From: Saccharopolyspora sp. NFXS83
GTDB taxonomy: Bacteria > Actinomycetota > Actinomycetes > Mycobacteriales > Pseudonocardiaceae
DNA: 64,000 nt
Direction of reading: 5' to 3'
NCBI RefSeq assembly: GCF_026241095.1
Contig: NZ_JAPFGB010000025.1
Location: 2,097-66,096 of the forward strand
The position numbers and the translations under genes are program-made. Of the stretch, positions 32,404-42,910 are shown piece after piece; the first letter of the stretch is position 1, and every line of letters starts with the position of its first letter. The notes beneath the pieces are model-generated. The model was given only the letters and a program-made list of their open reading frames with translations, did not search any database and was not told the origin of the DNA.

Positions 32404-33795
32404 ATGCGCTTCAACTCGCGTGGCGGGAAGCTGCGGTGCGGCCTGGCGTTGATCTCCGTGCTCGGCCTGACCGCGCTGGGCCCCGCCCAGCCGGCCCTGG
32501 CCGACGAAGTGGAGTTCCAGCCGCCGCCGCTGTCCCCGGCGACTCCGCCGTCCGGACCGCTGTCGGTGAGCGGCAACTTCGAGCCGACCCAGGGGTGCAT
32601 GCAGGCCAACACCAGCGGTGCCTCCGTCGAGGAGAAGCCGTGGAGCCAGCTCGTGCTCGGCTTCGAGCAGGCGCACGAGGAGGGGTTGACCGGCGCGGGC
32701 AAGACGGTCGGTGTGATCGACACCGGGGTGAACCCGCATCCTCGGCTCAACCTCAGCGGCGGAGGCGGCAGCGCCGTGCCGGACGGCGGGGCGAACTCGG
32801 ACTGCGACGGCCACGGCACCGTGGTGGCCGGGATCATCGCGGCCTCGGAGGATCCCAGCACCGGTTTCGTCGGGGTGGCCCCGCAGTCGGCGATCATGTC
32901 GCTGCGCCAGTCGTCGGCGCTGTTCCAGGACAAGGCGCAGAACAAGACGATCGGCGACACCCGGACGATGGCGCAGGCCATCCAGTACGCGGCTGATCAG
33001 AATGTCGACGTCATCAACATCTCGCAGTCGTCGTGCCAGTCGATGGCCGCGGCCATGGCCGACGGCGGTGGCTACAACAACCTGCTGTACAACGCCGTCA
33101 AGAACGCCTACGACAAGAACATCGTCATCGTCGCGGCGGCGGGCAACACGCAGGACAGCTGCCAGAAGAACCCCAGCGGCAACCCGACGACGGCCGTGCT
33201 GCCCGCGTGGTTCGACGAGTACGTGCTGACGGTCGGTTCGATCGGGCAGCAGGGGCAGCCGTCGGAGTTCACCGTTCCCGGCCCGTGGGTGGACGTCGCG
33301 GCACCGGGCGAGGACCTCGCCGCGCTCGACCCCGGCCGGGGCGGCAGCGGCGTGATCAACCAGCTCGCCACCGGCCCCCAGGGCGAGCCGGGGCCGATCC
33401 AGGGGACCAGCTTCGCCGCGCCCTACGTGTCCGGGCTGGCAGTGCTGATCAAGGAGAAGTTCCCCGAGCTGTCGGCCAAGGAGGTCATGGATCGGATCGA
33501 GAAGACCACGCTGAGCCCCGGCGGCCCGAACGGGCGCAACGACATCGTCGGGTACGGCATGATCGATCCGATGGCGGCGCTGAGCGACATCGTGCCCGCC
33601 GAGCACGGCAAGCAGCCCGCGCCGGCGAAACCGGCCCGGCTCGGCGCGGACGCCATCCCGCAGACCGACTGGGCCGCGATGACGATCGCGGTCGGCGGCT
33701 CGCTCGGCGGCATCGGCGCGGTCCTGTTCACCGCGTTCCTGCTCAACGCCGTCCGCACCGTCCGCGCTCGCCGCGCGGGTGACGACGAGGACTGA
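32404..33795 (+). CDS. mycP: Type VII secretion mycosin (subtilisin-like protease)
   Basis: 463 residues. A signal peptide (about 1-33, ending QPALA) precedes an S8 serine protease domain with the triad Asp106 (VGVIDTGVN), His137 (DCDGHGT) and Ser336 (GTSFAAPYVSG). A proline-rich linker and a C-terminal membrane helix (about 422-450) anchor it facing out. Mycosins stabilise the ESX complex and clip some substrates. It is 11 bases after eccD, with GAGGG upstream, and is followed by a strong terminator. Confidence 0.96.
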   Translation: MRFNSRGGKLRCGLALISVLGLTALGPAQPALADEVEFQPPPLSPATPPSGPLSVSGNFEPTQGCMQANTSGASVEEKPWSQLVLGFEQAHEEGLTGAGKTVGVIDTGVNPHPRLNLSGGGGSAVPDGGANSDCDGHGTVVAGIIAASEDPSTGFVGVAPQSAIMSLRQSSALFQDKAQNKTIGDTRTMAQAIQYAADQNVDVINISQSSCQSMAAAMADGGGYNNLLYNAVKNAYDKNIVIVAAAGNTQDSCQKNPSGNPTTAVLPAWFDEYVLTVGSIGQQGQPSEFTVPGPWVDVAAPGEDLAALDPGRGGSGVINQLATGPQGEPGPIQGTSFAAPYVSGLAVLIKEKFPELSAKEVMDRIEKTTLSPGGPNGRNDIVGYGMIDPMAALSDIVPAEHGKQPAPAKPARLGADAIPQTDWAAMTIAVGGSLGGIGAVLFTAFLLNAVRTVRARRAGDDED

Positions 33796-33809
33796 GGCCG
33801 CGAACGACG

Positions 33810-33849
33810 AAGGCCCGGTGGAGTCCCCTCGGACTCCCCCGGGCCTTTT
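33810..33849 (+). terminator. mycP terminator, probably bidirectional
   Basis: AAGGCCCGGTGGAGTCC pairs with GGACTCCCCCGGGCCTT (one or two mismatches) around CCTC, followed by TTTT on the plus strand. It lies between the convergent mycP and module B genes. Confidence 0.8.
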
Positions 33850-33876
33850 CGCGCGCTCAGGCGGAAACCCGAGCCG

Positions 33877-35061
33877 CTACTCCTGCTGCTTCTTCTTGGT
33901 GTCGCCGAGGACCGGTTCGACCGCGGGCGCCGGGGCGCCGAACAGTTCGGCCGGGTCCGCTTTGGCGCGGGGGCGTTTCGGGCGGCGCCGCCCGCCCGCT
34001 CCCGCTCCGGCCATGCCCGCCATCGGCATCATGCCGCCGACCATGCCGCCCCCGGCCATCGCGCCGCCGGTGGCCGCCGCCGTGGGACCGGCTGCGGGGA
34101 CCGCGTCGGCGCCGTTCGTGGCGTCCGGATCGTCGGCCTGCGCGGCGGTCGTGGCGGCGGGGCCGGGAGCCCCTTCAGCGTCCGGCACCGCTTCCACCGA
34201 CGGCCGGGATTCCGCGACGGCCGGGGCGGAGTGCGCCGGTGCGACCGGTTCCGAGGTCCCGGGGGATGACGACGCCCCGGCGAGATCCGTCCACAAAGGA
34301 CCACCTGTCACCGCGGCGAGGCCGGGCGCGGACGGCAGCGCCTCCTCCTGCTCGGCGCAGAACCTGCCGAAGGCGGCCATCGTCTCGTTGACGGACTCCG
34401 CCAGCCCGGCCGCGGGACGCCGGATCCGCATGAGCTGTTCGCGGGCCGCAGGCAGGTCGGAGTCCGGTTCGCGCAGCGCCACGTGCACCGGCCCGGCCAC
34501 CGAAGCGATGAGCTCCCGCATCTCCCGGCCCAGCACCCGCAACGACTCGGCCGTGGCGTCCAGCGCGTCGGCCAGCGCGGTCACGGCGTCCGCCAGCTCG
34601 CCGCCGCGCGCGCCGATCCGGCGCACCTGCGCGACGAACGCGTCGGAGTCCGCCCCGTCCCAGCAGCCGTCGATGCCGCTGACCTGATCGGACACCAGGG
34701 ACATGCTCGGGTGCAGGACGGACGCCGCCGCGCGCCAGGATTCGGCCGCGGGCCGCAGTTCCTCCCCCGAGCCGGTGGCGACGGCGAACTCGGGGCCGAA
34801 CGGATCGGGCACTTCGAGGATTCCGATGGCCTGGCGCAGGAATTCCAGCTGCACCACCACGTCCTGCCGGTCGATCTCGAACGCGGGCTCAGCGGGCGGC
34901 GTCGCGGTCTCGGCTTCAGCGCCCGGCGGCTCGGCCGGAACCGCCGACGCGGAGCCGCCTTCCGCGTTCTCCACCGCGGGCGTCTGTTCCACCGCCGCGC
35001 GAACCGTCCACAAGTCGTTCGACTGCAACATCCCGGAGTCCCCCGAATCCGCCGGCGCCAT
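33877..35061 (-). CDS. WXG-domain type VII secretion protein (module B)
   Basis: 394 residues from the ATG at 35061, which overlaps the preceding stop codon as TGATG; GAGGAGG lies seven bases upstream. An Ala/Pro/Glu-rich N-terminal 60 residues lead to a helical domain with WDG at 134-136 (GIDGCWDGADSDAF), then an Ala/Pro-rich linker, a Gly/Met-rich segment (GGAMAGGGMVGGMM) and a basic tail with RRRPKRPRAK and DPAELFG. The arrangement parallels the 895-residue protein of module A, including the Gly/Met-rich part and the charged tail with Leu-Phe. Probably an ESX-4 substrate; function unknown. Confidence 0.78.
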   Translation of the reverse strand: MAPADSGDSGMLQSNDLWTVRAAVEQTPAVENAEGGSASAVPAEPPGAEAETATPPAEPAFEIDRQDVVVQLEFLRQAIGILEVPDPFGPEFAVATGSGEELRPAAESWRAAASVLHPSMSLVSDQVSGIDGCWDGADSDAFVAQVRRIGARGGELADAVTALADALDATAESLRVLGREMRELIASVAGPVHVALREPDSDLPAAREQLMRIRRPAAGLAESVNETMAAFGRFCAEQEEALPSAPGLAAVTGGPLWTDLAGASSSPGTSEPVAPAHSAPAVAESRPSVEAVPDAEGAPGPAATTAAQADDPDATNGADAVPAAGPTAAATGGAMAGGGMVGGMMPMAGMAGAGAGGRRRPKRPRAKADPAELFGAPAPAVEPVLGDTKKKQQE

Positions 35062-35366
35062 CACGAGTCCTCCTCGCGGCCCAGTTCCGCGGCGTGGTCC
35101 TCGTCGTCGGCCGCGTGCCGCGCGAGCACCGCGGCGAGCTCGTCGCCCGCGTCCGCGACGGCGTGCCCGGTCCCGAAGATCCGCTGCCGCAGCGCCCCGA
35201 CCAACCGGTCGTAGGGTTCCGCGGCTTCCGCGCCCCAGGCACCGAAATCGGCACCGGTCGGCGCCGCGCCCCGTTCCCGTCCTGCTTCCCCGACCGCGGA
35301 TCCGGCCGCCCGCAACGCTTCCGCGTGCCGCGCCAGCTCCTCGGTCTCGATCCGGATCCCCGCCAT
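35061..35366 (-). CDS. Small ESX secretion protein, EspC/WXG100-like (module B)
   Basis: 101 residues; GGAGG lies six bases before the ATG. All-helical and alanine-rich, with DFG at 40-42 and Tyr52, the same DFG-x9-Y as the module A protein (18185-18496) and a similar N-terminus (MAGIRIETEEL against MAGFGTNSGEL). A C-terminal YxxxD/E signal is absent; the end is acidic (GREEDS). It is translationally coupled to the 394-residue WXG-type protein, with which it probably pairs. Confidence 0.78.
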   Translation of the reverse strand: MAGIRIETEELARHAEALRAAGSAVGEAGRERGAAPTGADFGAWGAEAAEPYDRLVGALRQRIFGTGHAVADAGDELAAVLARHAADDEDHAAELGREEDS

Positions 35367-35424
35367 CCGGCACCTCCCAGTCGTCCTCGGCCAAGTCGTC
35401 CCCGCCCCCGAGGGCCGGAAAGCG

Positions 35425-35461
35425 GTCCGCCCGCAGATCCGGAGTGGACCTGCGGGCGGAC
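35425..35461 (-). terminator. Hairpin between eccB and module B
   Basis: A perfect 12-base stem (GTCCGCCCGCAG and complement) with a 13-base loop and no T run. It may end eccB transcription. It also lies just downstream of the module B promoter, so module B mRNA would carry this stem at its 5' end. Confidence 0.5.
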
Positions 35462-35473
35462 GCACCATCCCTG

Positions 35474-35500
35474 GGACGGGAACCGAGGCGCAACGGTTCC
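35474..35500 (-). promoter_or_regulatory. ECF (SigM-like) promoter of ESX module B
   Basis: Minus-strand GGAAC (35496-35500) and CGTCC (35474-35478) with a 17-base spacer, one mismatch from GGAAC-N16-18-CGTCR. It starts ten bases after the eccB stop, which suggests module B is expressed separately from eccB. Confidence 0.6.
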
Positions 35501-35509
35501 CTCTACGAA

Positions 35510-37096
35510 TCAGCCACCGGTCGCGGAACTCCCGGACTGCTGCTGGGCCTGAGGATTCGGCGGCGGGCGGTTCACCCCGCCCGGCGGCACCGGGACGGAG
35601 TCGTAGACGTAGCTCGCCTGCGCCGGGTCGAGCAGGTCGCCCTTGGGCAACGTGCGCAGGATTCCCGACGGTCCCGCTTGGAGCCCCACCGGACTGTTGA
35701 TCACGCCGAGTCCCTGCGCGGTCGCGGCGTCCTTGATGCCGTAGATCACGCCCTGGTCGGAGACCAGGTACAGCGGGCCCGAGTCGGACCCGGACTCGTT
35801 GGACGCTCCCCGCACAACCGCGGCCTTGCCCGCGGGCATGTAGAAGTAGTCCACCTTCGGCCCGGTCCCGTCGTGCTGGGCCAGCTTCACCGGGGCGGTC
35901 TTCGCGGGCGACTTCTCGCCCGTGGTGACCGTGATGTGGTGCTGCCCGTTGATGTTGCGCCAGCTCACGCAGGACGTGGCCGCCTGCTGGAAGTTCAGCG
36001 GCTTCGGGACCACGGTCGGGAACGCGTCCATGTCGAGCTTCTGCGATTCCGCCGTCGGCGCCTGCGTGATGGTGCCCGTCGAGTTCGGGATCTCCTGGCT
36101 GCCGCGCTTGCTGGCGTGCAGCACCGCCGCCGCACCAGGGCTGATCTCCTGCTTGCCTTCGGGCAGCAGCGCGTAGAACTTCTCCGGCGCACCGGCCACG
36201 GTCTGCTTGACCACGTCGCCCGAGTCGTACGGGTTCTGCATGTAGTCCACCGAACCGCTCGGAGCGTCGGGGATCTGCAGCGCGGGCGCGTCCGGCACGG
36301 AGTTCAGCATGTTCGTGCTGATCGTGCGCGGGGTCTGCCCGTTGAGGCCGTAGATGTCCATCACGGCCTGCTCGGAGCGGTCCACCTGGGCCTTGACCGC
36401 CTTCGTGTGCGGACGGCCCGGCAGGTTCTCGACCCGGTAGATCAAGTACTCCTGCCCGGAACTGGCGTCCTGCACGAACAGCGACTCGTCCGGCGCCAGT
36501 TCGGTGCCGTGGTTGGCGTCGCCGCCGATGACCGTGGTCTCCACCTTGGTCGAGCGCTGCGTCTGCGCTTCGTCGAGGTTGTCCCGGACCTGGCCGACAT
36601 CGCAGATCGCCCACGCGGGCTCGGCGATGTTGCCGGGATCCGGCAGGTAGTTGGGGGCGTTGACCATGCCGGTGCGGGGACCGCGCGGGAAGTCGGCCAG
36701 CGCCGACTCCTTCACCGTGGTCGCCTGCACGGCCTGGCCGCCTTGGCCGCCGCCTTGCGCCATCACCAGGAGCTTCGCCGATGCCATGTTCAGCATCGGG
36801 ATCAGTCGCTTCTGCGCCGCGTCGTCGGCGGTGACGACGTACACGCTGCCGCTGTCCTTGCCGACGACGATCGACCCCGGTTCCGGAACCGAGCCCTTCC
36901 CGCCGAACAGGCCCCAGACCAGGAACCCGATCAGCCCGATACAGGCGAGGATGGCGCCGGCGACGGTCGCGCGCTTATGCGAGCCCATCGGATCGTGCAG
37001 CATCACCGCGTCTTTGCGCACCAGCGCCGATTCCATGCGGCGAAGGACGAACTGATACGCCTGAACCTGTGACTTCGTTGTGGGTGTTGATGCCAT
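35510..37096 (-). CDS. eccB: Type VII secretion protein EccB
   Basis: 528 residues from the ATG at 37096 (MASTPTTKSQVQAYQFVLRR, a typical EccB start). One membrane helix (about 43-66) follows a short cytoplasmic part; the rest is periplasmic with the repeat domain of the family and two conserved-looking cysteines (WAICDVG and TSCVSWRN). EccB stabilises the membrane complex with MycP. It diverges from eccE; TATCCT on the minus strand at 37137-37142 may be its -10 box. The proline/glutamine-rich C-terminus is probably disordered. Confidence 0.95.
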   Translation of the reverse strand: MASTPTTKSQVQAYQFVLRRMESALVRKDAVMLHDPMGSHKRATVAGAILACIGLIGFLVWGLFGGKGSVPEPGSIVVGKDSGSVYVVTADDAAQKRLIPMLNMASAKLLVMAQGGGQGGQAVQATTVKESALADFPRGPRTGMVNAPNYLPDPGNIAEPAWAICDVGQVRDNLDEAQTQRSTKVETTVIGGDANHGTELAPDESLFVQDASSGQEYLIYRVENLPGRPHTKAVKAQVDRSEQAVMDIYGLNGQTPRTISTNMLNSVPDAPALQIPDAPSGSVDYMQNPYDSGDVVKQTVAGAPEKFYALLPEGKQEISPGAAAVLHASKRGSQEIPNSTGTITQAPTAESQKLDMDAFPTVVPKPLNFQQAATSCVSWRNINGQHHITVTTGEKSPAKTAPVKLAQHDGTGPKVDYFYMPAGKAAVVRGASNESGSDSGPLYLVSDQGVIYGIKDAATAQGLGVINSPVGLQAGPSGILRTLPKGDLLDPAQASYVYDSVPVPPGGVNRPPPNPQAQQQSGSSATGG

Positions 37097-37270
37097 TCTT
37101 CGCCTACAGCTCTCCCGTCCGAGGTACGGTTCCGCAGGATAGCCGTAGAGAGGCGCCGCACGGGTCCGGTTCGATGGAACCCTTCCGCATTCTCTGAGAA
37201 CGGCTGCCGAATGACCTGGTTGGCGCACCTACCGCGTGCGCACTACCTGCGAGGGGAAGAGACCGAACGG

Positions 37271-38569
37271 ATGTCCGTCAGTACGCAACATCCGGCCCAG
37301 CCGAACGCCTCCGGTACCGGCGGTGCTCGCACGCGCATCCGAGCGCGTCGGCGCACCGTCGGGGCCAGCCTCGGGGCGATGCCGGTGGCCAACATCGTCG
37401 TCATCGAGGTCGGTCTGGCGCTCGGCCTGATCCTCGTGTTGCTCAACGAGATGCTGTGGCCGGTGTCCGTGGGCGTCGCCGCGCTCGCGCTGATCATCGC
37501 GCTGCTGCGCAGGCGCGGACGCTGGTTCACCCAGTGGTTCGGCCTCGTCATGGATTACCGCACCCGAACCCACACCCGCCGCTCCGTGCCGCCGTCGGAC
37601 GACGTCAGCGAGTTCGCCGAGGACAAGAACGGCGACGGCATCATCGGTCCCGATGAGAACCACCGGGTGGCGCTGCTGCGCATCCTCGTGGAGGACCTCG
37701 TCGTCGCCCGCGGCCAGGACCACGACCGCAATCCCGTCGGATTGTCCTGGCACAACGGCAAGTGGACCGCGGTGCTGATGGTCGACCCGACGCCGCCGCT
37801 GCTCAACCCCGCCAACTCCGCGCCGAACCTGCCGCTCGGAGTGCTCACTCCGTGCTTGGAGGACCGGGGCGTGGTGCTCGACGCCATCCAGGTGATCTGG
37901 CACTGCTACCCGGGCAGCACCGCCCTGATGCCCGACTCACCCGCGCTGAACTCCTACCTGGAGTTGATGGGCAATTCGTCCGCCGCCGCGCGACGCACCA
38001 CCTGGGTCGCCGTGCGGCTGGACCCGCAGACCTGCGCGAAGGCGATCGGGGAACGCGGCGGCGGCATCGTCGGCGCGCACCGGGCTCTGATCGGCGCGCT
38101 GTCCCGAGTGCGCAACGCGCTCGCGGGGCAGGGCATCGTGACCCGCCCGCTGGACCCGGACGAGCTGCTGCAGGCCGGAGTCGCCTCGGCCGAGCTGCAG
38201 GACGCGCTCGGCACCCAGCGCCCCATCGGCCTGAAGGAACGGTGGAGCGGCGTCACCGCGGACCGCTTCAGCCACTCCAGCTACGCGATCACCGGCTGGC
38301 CGAACCACATGAGCGACAGCATCAACGCGCTCACCGGCGTCCGGGGGCGGTCCACCAGCATCGCGCTGTCCATCGCACCGTCCGGTGAGGACGGCGAGGT
38401 CGGACTGCGCGGCTTGGTCCGCATCAGCGCGCGGAACCCGGAGGCGCTGAGCACCGCAGACCACCAGCTGCGCAACATCAGCAACAAGCTCAACCTCACG
38501 CTCACGCCGCTGCGCGGGATGCAGCTGGCCGGGCTGACCGGAACGCTTCCGCTGGGAGGTGCGGCATGA
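37271..38569 (+). CDS. eccE: Type VII secretion protein EccE
   Basis: 432 residues from the ATG at 37271; an ATG at 37211 would add 20 residues that look untypical. Two N-terminal membrane helices (about 38-85) are followed by a cytoplasmic domain that ends with LRGMQLAGLTGTLPLGG, the recognisable EccE end. EccE is the peripheral component of ESX membrane complexes. Mycobacterium tuberculosis ESX-4 lacks it, so this ESX-4-like locus is a more complete form. It overlaps the next gene by four bases. Confidence 0.88.
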   Translation: MSVSTQHPAQPNASGTGGARTRIRARRRTVGASLGAMPVANIVVIEVGLALGLILVLLNEMLWPVSVGVAALALIIALLRRRGRWFTQWFGLVMDYRTRTHTRRSVPPSDDVSEFAEDKNGDGIIGPDENHRVALLRILVEDLVVARGQDHDRNPVGLSWHNGKWTAVLMVDPTPPLLNPANSAPNLPLGVLTPCLEDRGVVLDAIQVIWHCYPGSTALMPDSPALNSYLELMGNSSAAARRTTWVAVRLDPQTCAKAIGERGGGIVGAHRALIGALSRVRNALAGQGIVTRPLDPDELLQAGVASAELQDALGTQRPIGLKERWSGVTADRFSHSSYAITGWPNHMSDSINALTGVRGRSTSIALSIAPSGEDGEVGLRGLVRISARNPEALSTADHQLRNISNKLNLTLTPLRGMQLAGLTGTLPLGGAA

Positions 38570-39312
38570 GCCGGACGCGCACGCTCGACACTCCGGGCAA
38601 CAGCACGGGTACCGCGCCGGAATTCCTGGTGCGGCCCGACATGCTCGACCTGGTCGCTCCGCCCGGGGACCGCGGCGGCATGATCATCGGTGCGGGCCCG
38701 AACCGCGAGCCGATGACGACTTCGATCCTGCGGCCCGAACCGACCCGCCTGGTCACCGTCGGCGGCCTGTACCTGGCCCGGCAGATCGCGCTGCGCGCGA
38801 TCGCCGCCGGCGCCTGGGTGCACGTGGCGACGGGGCGGCCCGCGGCGTGGCGGGCGGTGGAGCAGGCCGCCGGCCGCACCCCCGACGGCAAGCCCGCACC
38901 GGTGTTCAGCTTCCGCAGGCTCGCCCCCTACGACCTGCCGCGCGGCAGCGAGGACGCACCGCTGCTGGTCATCCACGACGGCGGCGCGGTGCCGCAGGAA
39001 ATGTTCGCACCGCGGACCGCGTGGCAGACCACGATGTACGTGCTGCCCTACCTGCACCCGCAAGCGGGCAGCGGCACCGCCGTGAACGCCGCCGACCTGA
39101 TCCTGCTGCAGCGGTTGCCGTTGCAGCAGGCGCAGCTGGCGGCCCGGTTCTGGTACTTCGACCCGCAGCGGCGGCAGGCGCAGATCCAGCAGCTCACCCA
39201 ACTGCCGGACGACGGCGTGATCGCTCTCGGCGACATGATGTGGCGACCGATCACCCTGGTCAGCGGCGCCAAGGAACGCGAGATCCTCGGCCCCATCCGC
39301 CGGGGCGACTGA
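38566..39312 (+). CDS. Conserved ESX-4-associated protein, unknown function
   Basis: 248 residues; starts as ATGA over the eccE stop with GGGAGG upstream, so it is certainly expressed with eccE. There is no signal peptide or membrane helix. It has alternating beta/alpha character (LVTVGGLYLARQIALRAIAAGAWVHVAT) without a P-loop, and a Gln-rich segment near residue 190. It could be a degenerate nucleotide-binding or cytosolic adaptor protein working with EccE. I do not recognise a named family. Confidence 0.75.
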   Translation: MSRTRTLDTPGNSTGTAPEFLVRPDMLDLVAPPGDRGGMIIGAGPNREPMTTSILRPEPTRLVTVGGLYLARQIALRAIAAGAWVHVATGRPAAWRAVEQAAGRTPDGKPAPVFSFRRLAPYDLPRGSEDAPLLVIHDGGAVPQEMFAPRTAWQTTMYVLPYLHPQAGSGTAVNAADLILLQRLPLQQAQLAARFWYFDPQRRQAQIQQLTQLPDDGVIALGDMMWRPITLVSGAKEREILGPIRRGD

Positions 39313-39325
39313 CTCCGCACCGCAC

Positions 39326-39364
39326 GAACGGCCCGCGCCTCCACCACGGAGGCGCGGGCCGTTC
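39326..39364. terminator. Terminator between the eccE operon and photolyase
   Basis: A perfect 17-base stem (GAACGGCCCGCGCCTCC and complement) with loop ACCAC, 13 bases past the plus-strand stop. The minus-strand photolyase gene ends at 39452, so the stem can serve both strands. Confidence 0.8.
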
Positions 39365-39451
39365 TCGTTGCGGGGAAACGGCTCGTGCTCCGCGCCCTGT
39401 CGGCGCGGTCCCGCTACCCGTCCCGCGGAGCAAGCCGTCCCGAGGGGCTCC

Positions 39452-40834
39452 TCACGAAGTCGGCGTCGAGTTCTTAATCTCGCCGTAGCGGGCGAGGGCT
39501 TCCTGTCGTTCGACGCCGTGCTCGACCATCGGCGGCGGGTATCCGTTCGGCGGGCCGTCCGGCAGGGTCCACGGCTGGTGGGCCTGCTTCGCGCCGAGAC
39601 CGCGCAGCTCCGGGACGTGCTCGCGGACGTAGCTGCCGTCCGGGTCGAACTTGGTTCCCTGCGTGATCGGGTTGAAGATCCGGAAGTACGGGGAGGCGTC
39701 GGTGCCCGAACCGGCCGACCACTGCCAGCCGTGCTGGTTCGACGCGAGGTCCCCGTCGACCAGGTGCCGCATGAAGTGCCGCGCACCCCACCACCACGGC
39801 AGGTGCAGGTCCTTGACCAGGAAGCTCGCCACCACCATCCGCACCCGGTTGTGCATCCAGCCCACCGCGAGCAGCTGCCGCATCCCCGCGTCGACGATCG
39901 GGAAACCGGTGCGGCCCGCGCACCAGTCCTCGAACCGCTCCCGGGCGTCCCCGCCGGTGTCCAGGCGGATCCGGTCGAACCGGGAGTCGAAGTTGTACCG
40001 GGCGCTGTCCGGCCAGTGCCACAGCACGTCGGCGTAGAACTCGCGGAACACCAGCTCGTTGCGATAACTGCGCGCGCCGTCGCCGGTGCCGCCGTCCAGG
40101 TCGGCGAGCAGGGTGCGCGGGTGCACGCAGCCCCACCTCAAGTACGGCGACATGCGGCTGGTGCCCGCGCGGTCCGGGCGGTCCCGGTCCCCGTCATAGC
40201 CGGTGAGCGAGAAGTCGCGGAAGTCGTCCCAACGCTCCAGCGCGGCCCGCTCCCCCGCCGGCGGCAGCACGGTCCCGTCCAGGTCCTCGTCCTCGGGTAT
40301 CCCGGCGGCGCGCACCTTCCGCGGCAGCCACCAGTCCGCCGTGGACTCGTCGGTCTCCGCGGGAGCGGGCCTGCCGTGCTCCTCCCAGGCGCGCCGGAAC
40401 GGGGTGAACACCTTGTAGGCGGTGCCGTCCCGCTTGGTGATCCGCCCCGGGGTGACCGCGTACGGCGATCCGGTCGCGACCCACTCGACCCGCTCCCCCA
40501 ACGCGGCCCGGACCCGCTCGTCGCGTTCCCTGCCGTAGGGCCCGGCGTCCGCCGAGACGTGCACGGAATCGGCGCCGACCTCCGCGACCAGCTCCGCCAG
40601 CGCCTCCGCCGGATCTCCGCGCAGCACCAGCAACCGGCCGCCGAGGCTCGCGTCGAGCTCCCGCAGGCAGCGGTACAGGAAGGTGCGCCGAACCGGACCG
40701 GCCGGCGCGAGCAGCGCCTCGTCGAGCACGAACACCCCGATCACCCGGCGACCGCCGTCCCCGGCCGCCGCCAACGCCGGATGGTCGCGGACGCGCAGGT
40801 CGCGCCGGAACCACAGGATCGCGGGTGCGCTCAT
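39452..40834 (-). CDS. phr: Deoxyribodipyrimidine photolyase
   Basis: 460 residues from the ATG at 40834 (MSAPAILWFRRDLRV). It repairs UV-made cyclobutane pyrimidine dimers with blue light. An N-terminal antenna-binding alpha/beta domain (about 1-130) is followed by the helical FAD domain: TSRMSPYLRWGCVHPRTL, the tryptophan-rich FYADVLWHWPDS, WMHNRVRMVVASFLVKDL and DGDLASNQHGWQWSAGSG. These are all class I CPD photolyase marks. Convergent with the ESX-4 genes and apparently monocistronic. Confidence 0.94.
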   Translation of the reverse strand: MSAPAILWFRRDLRVRDHPALAAAGDGGRRVIGVFVLDEALLAPAGPVRRTFLYRCLRELDASLGGRLLVLRGDPAEALAELVAEVGADSVHVSADAGPYGRERDERVRAALGERVEWVATGSPYAVTPGRITKRDGTAYKVFTPFRRAWEEHGRPAPAETDESTADWWLPRKVRAAGIPEDEDLDGTVLPPAGERAALERWDDFRDFSLTGYDGDRDRPDRAGTSRMSPYLRWGCVHPRTLLADLDGGTGDGARSYRNELVFREFYADVLWHWPDSARYNFDSRFDRIRLDTGGDARERFEDWCAGRTGFPIVDAGMRQLLAVGWMHNRVRMVVASFLVKDLHLPWWWGARHFMRHLVDGDLASNQHGWQWSAGSGTDASPYFRIFNPITQGTKFDPDGSYVREHVPELRGLGAKQAHQPWTLPDGPPNGYPPPMVEHGVERQEALARYGEIKNSTPTS

Positions 40835-41051
40835 GCCCTCCGACCCTACGCACCGCACCGGGACGTGGCCGGGCACGAGTCGGCCCCGGGACCGGCTGGG
40901 TAGCCGGGCACCGGGGCCTGGACGGGATGAGCGGGCCGATACCCGCCGCGGCCGGAGCCGCTAGGACGATTCAGCTTTCGATTCAGCTCCGCCGAAGACG
41001 AGTCCCGTCGAGCCCGCACAGCTCACCGGGCGCGCCTCCGGCGGCGCGGGC

Positions 41052-42356
<1,305 letters not shown>

Positions 42357-42910
42357 TCGGGAACCTCTCGCGCTCGTGATGGGGGCGGCGCTTCGCCGAC
42401 GACTGCGCACTTCCCGGCACCGCAGTGCTCGGGCAGCGTGGTCGGTCGCGCGCGTGCGCCGGTCGGGGTTTCCGGACCGCCGCAGCACCACCCCGTTGGG
42501 GTCCTGTCACGTGCCACGCTAGACCGCTCCAGGCCCCTCGCGCAGCAATCGTGTTAGCCCTTTTGGGCAGGTGGGACCACGATCACATCACCGATCAGCC
42601 CGGACGCCGGGCACCCGGCACCCGACTGCCGCAACCGGCCCTCCGGCACTGCTCCTCCGCCCGGTATGCCCGAACTGCGCGCCGCTCCCCGCACCTCGCG
42701 GGCGACGCCACTTCAGGCGGGCGACGTCGACATCCCGGAAATGAACTCCGCCCCAGCTCAGCACCGGCGCGCGAAGCGTCACCACTGCGACGCCGGGAGG
42801 AAGTGCGCGGGCCCCGGCGCCCCCGAGCACACGGCGAACCGCGTTGCGCTCGGAGAACGCCGGGGCGACCCGCGGGCGACCGCGAACGATTCGTCGCGGG
42901 ATCGCGAGCG
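42357..42910 (-). other. gltA upstream region
   Basis: These 554 bases hold no convincing gene. On the minus strand TAGCGT (42516-42521) is a possible -10 box for gltA, with TTGCTG further upstream at poor spacing. The mRNA leader would be about 150 bases. An inverted repeat near 42881-42900 just past the sugar kinase stop may be that gene's terminator. The remaining bases show nothing specific. Confidence 0.35.

Noticed and set aside
37210-37271. SigM-like site upstream of eccE
   Set aside because: GGAAC occurs at 37176-37180, but no CGTC lies 16-18 bases downstream.
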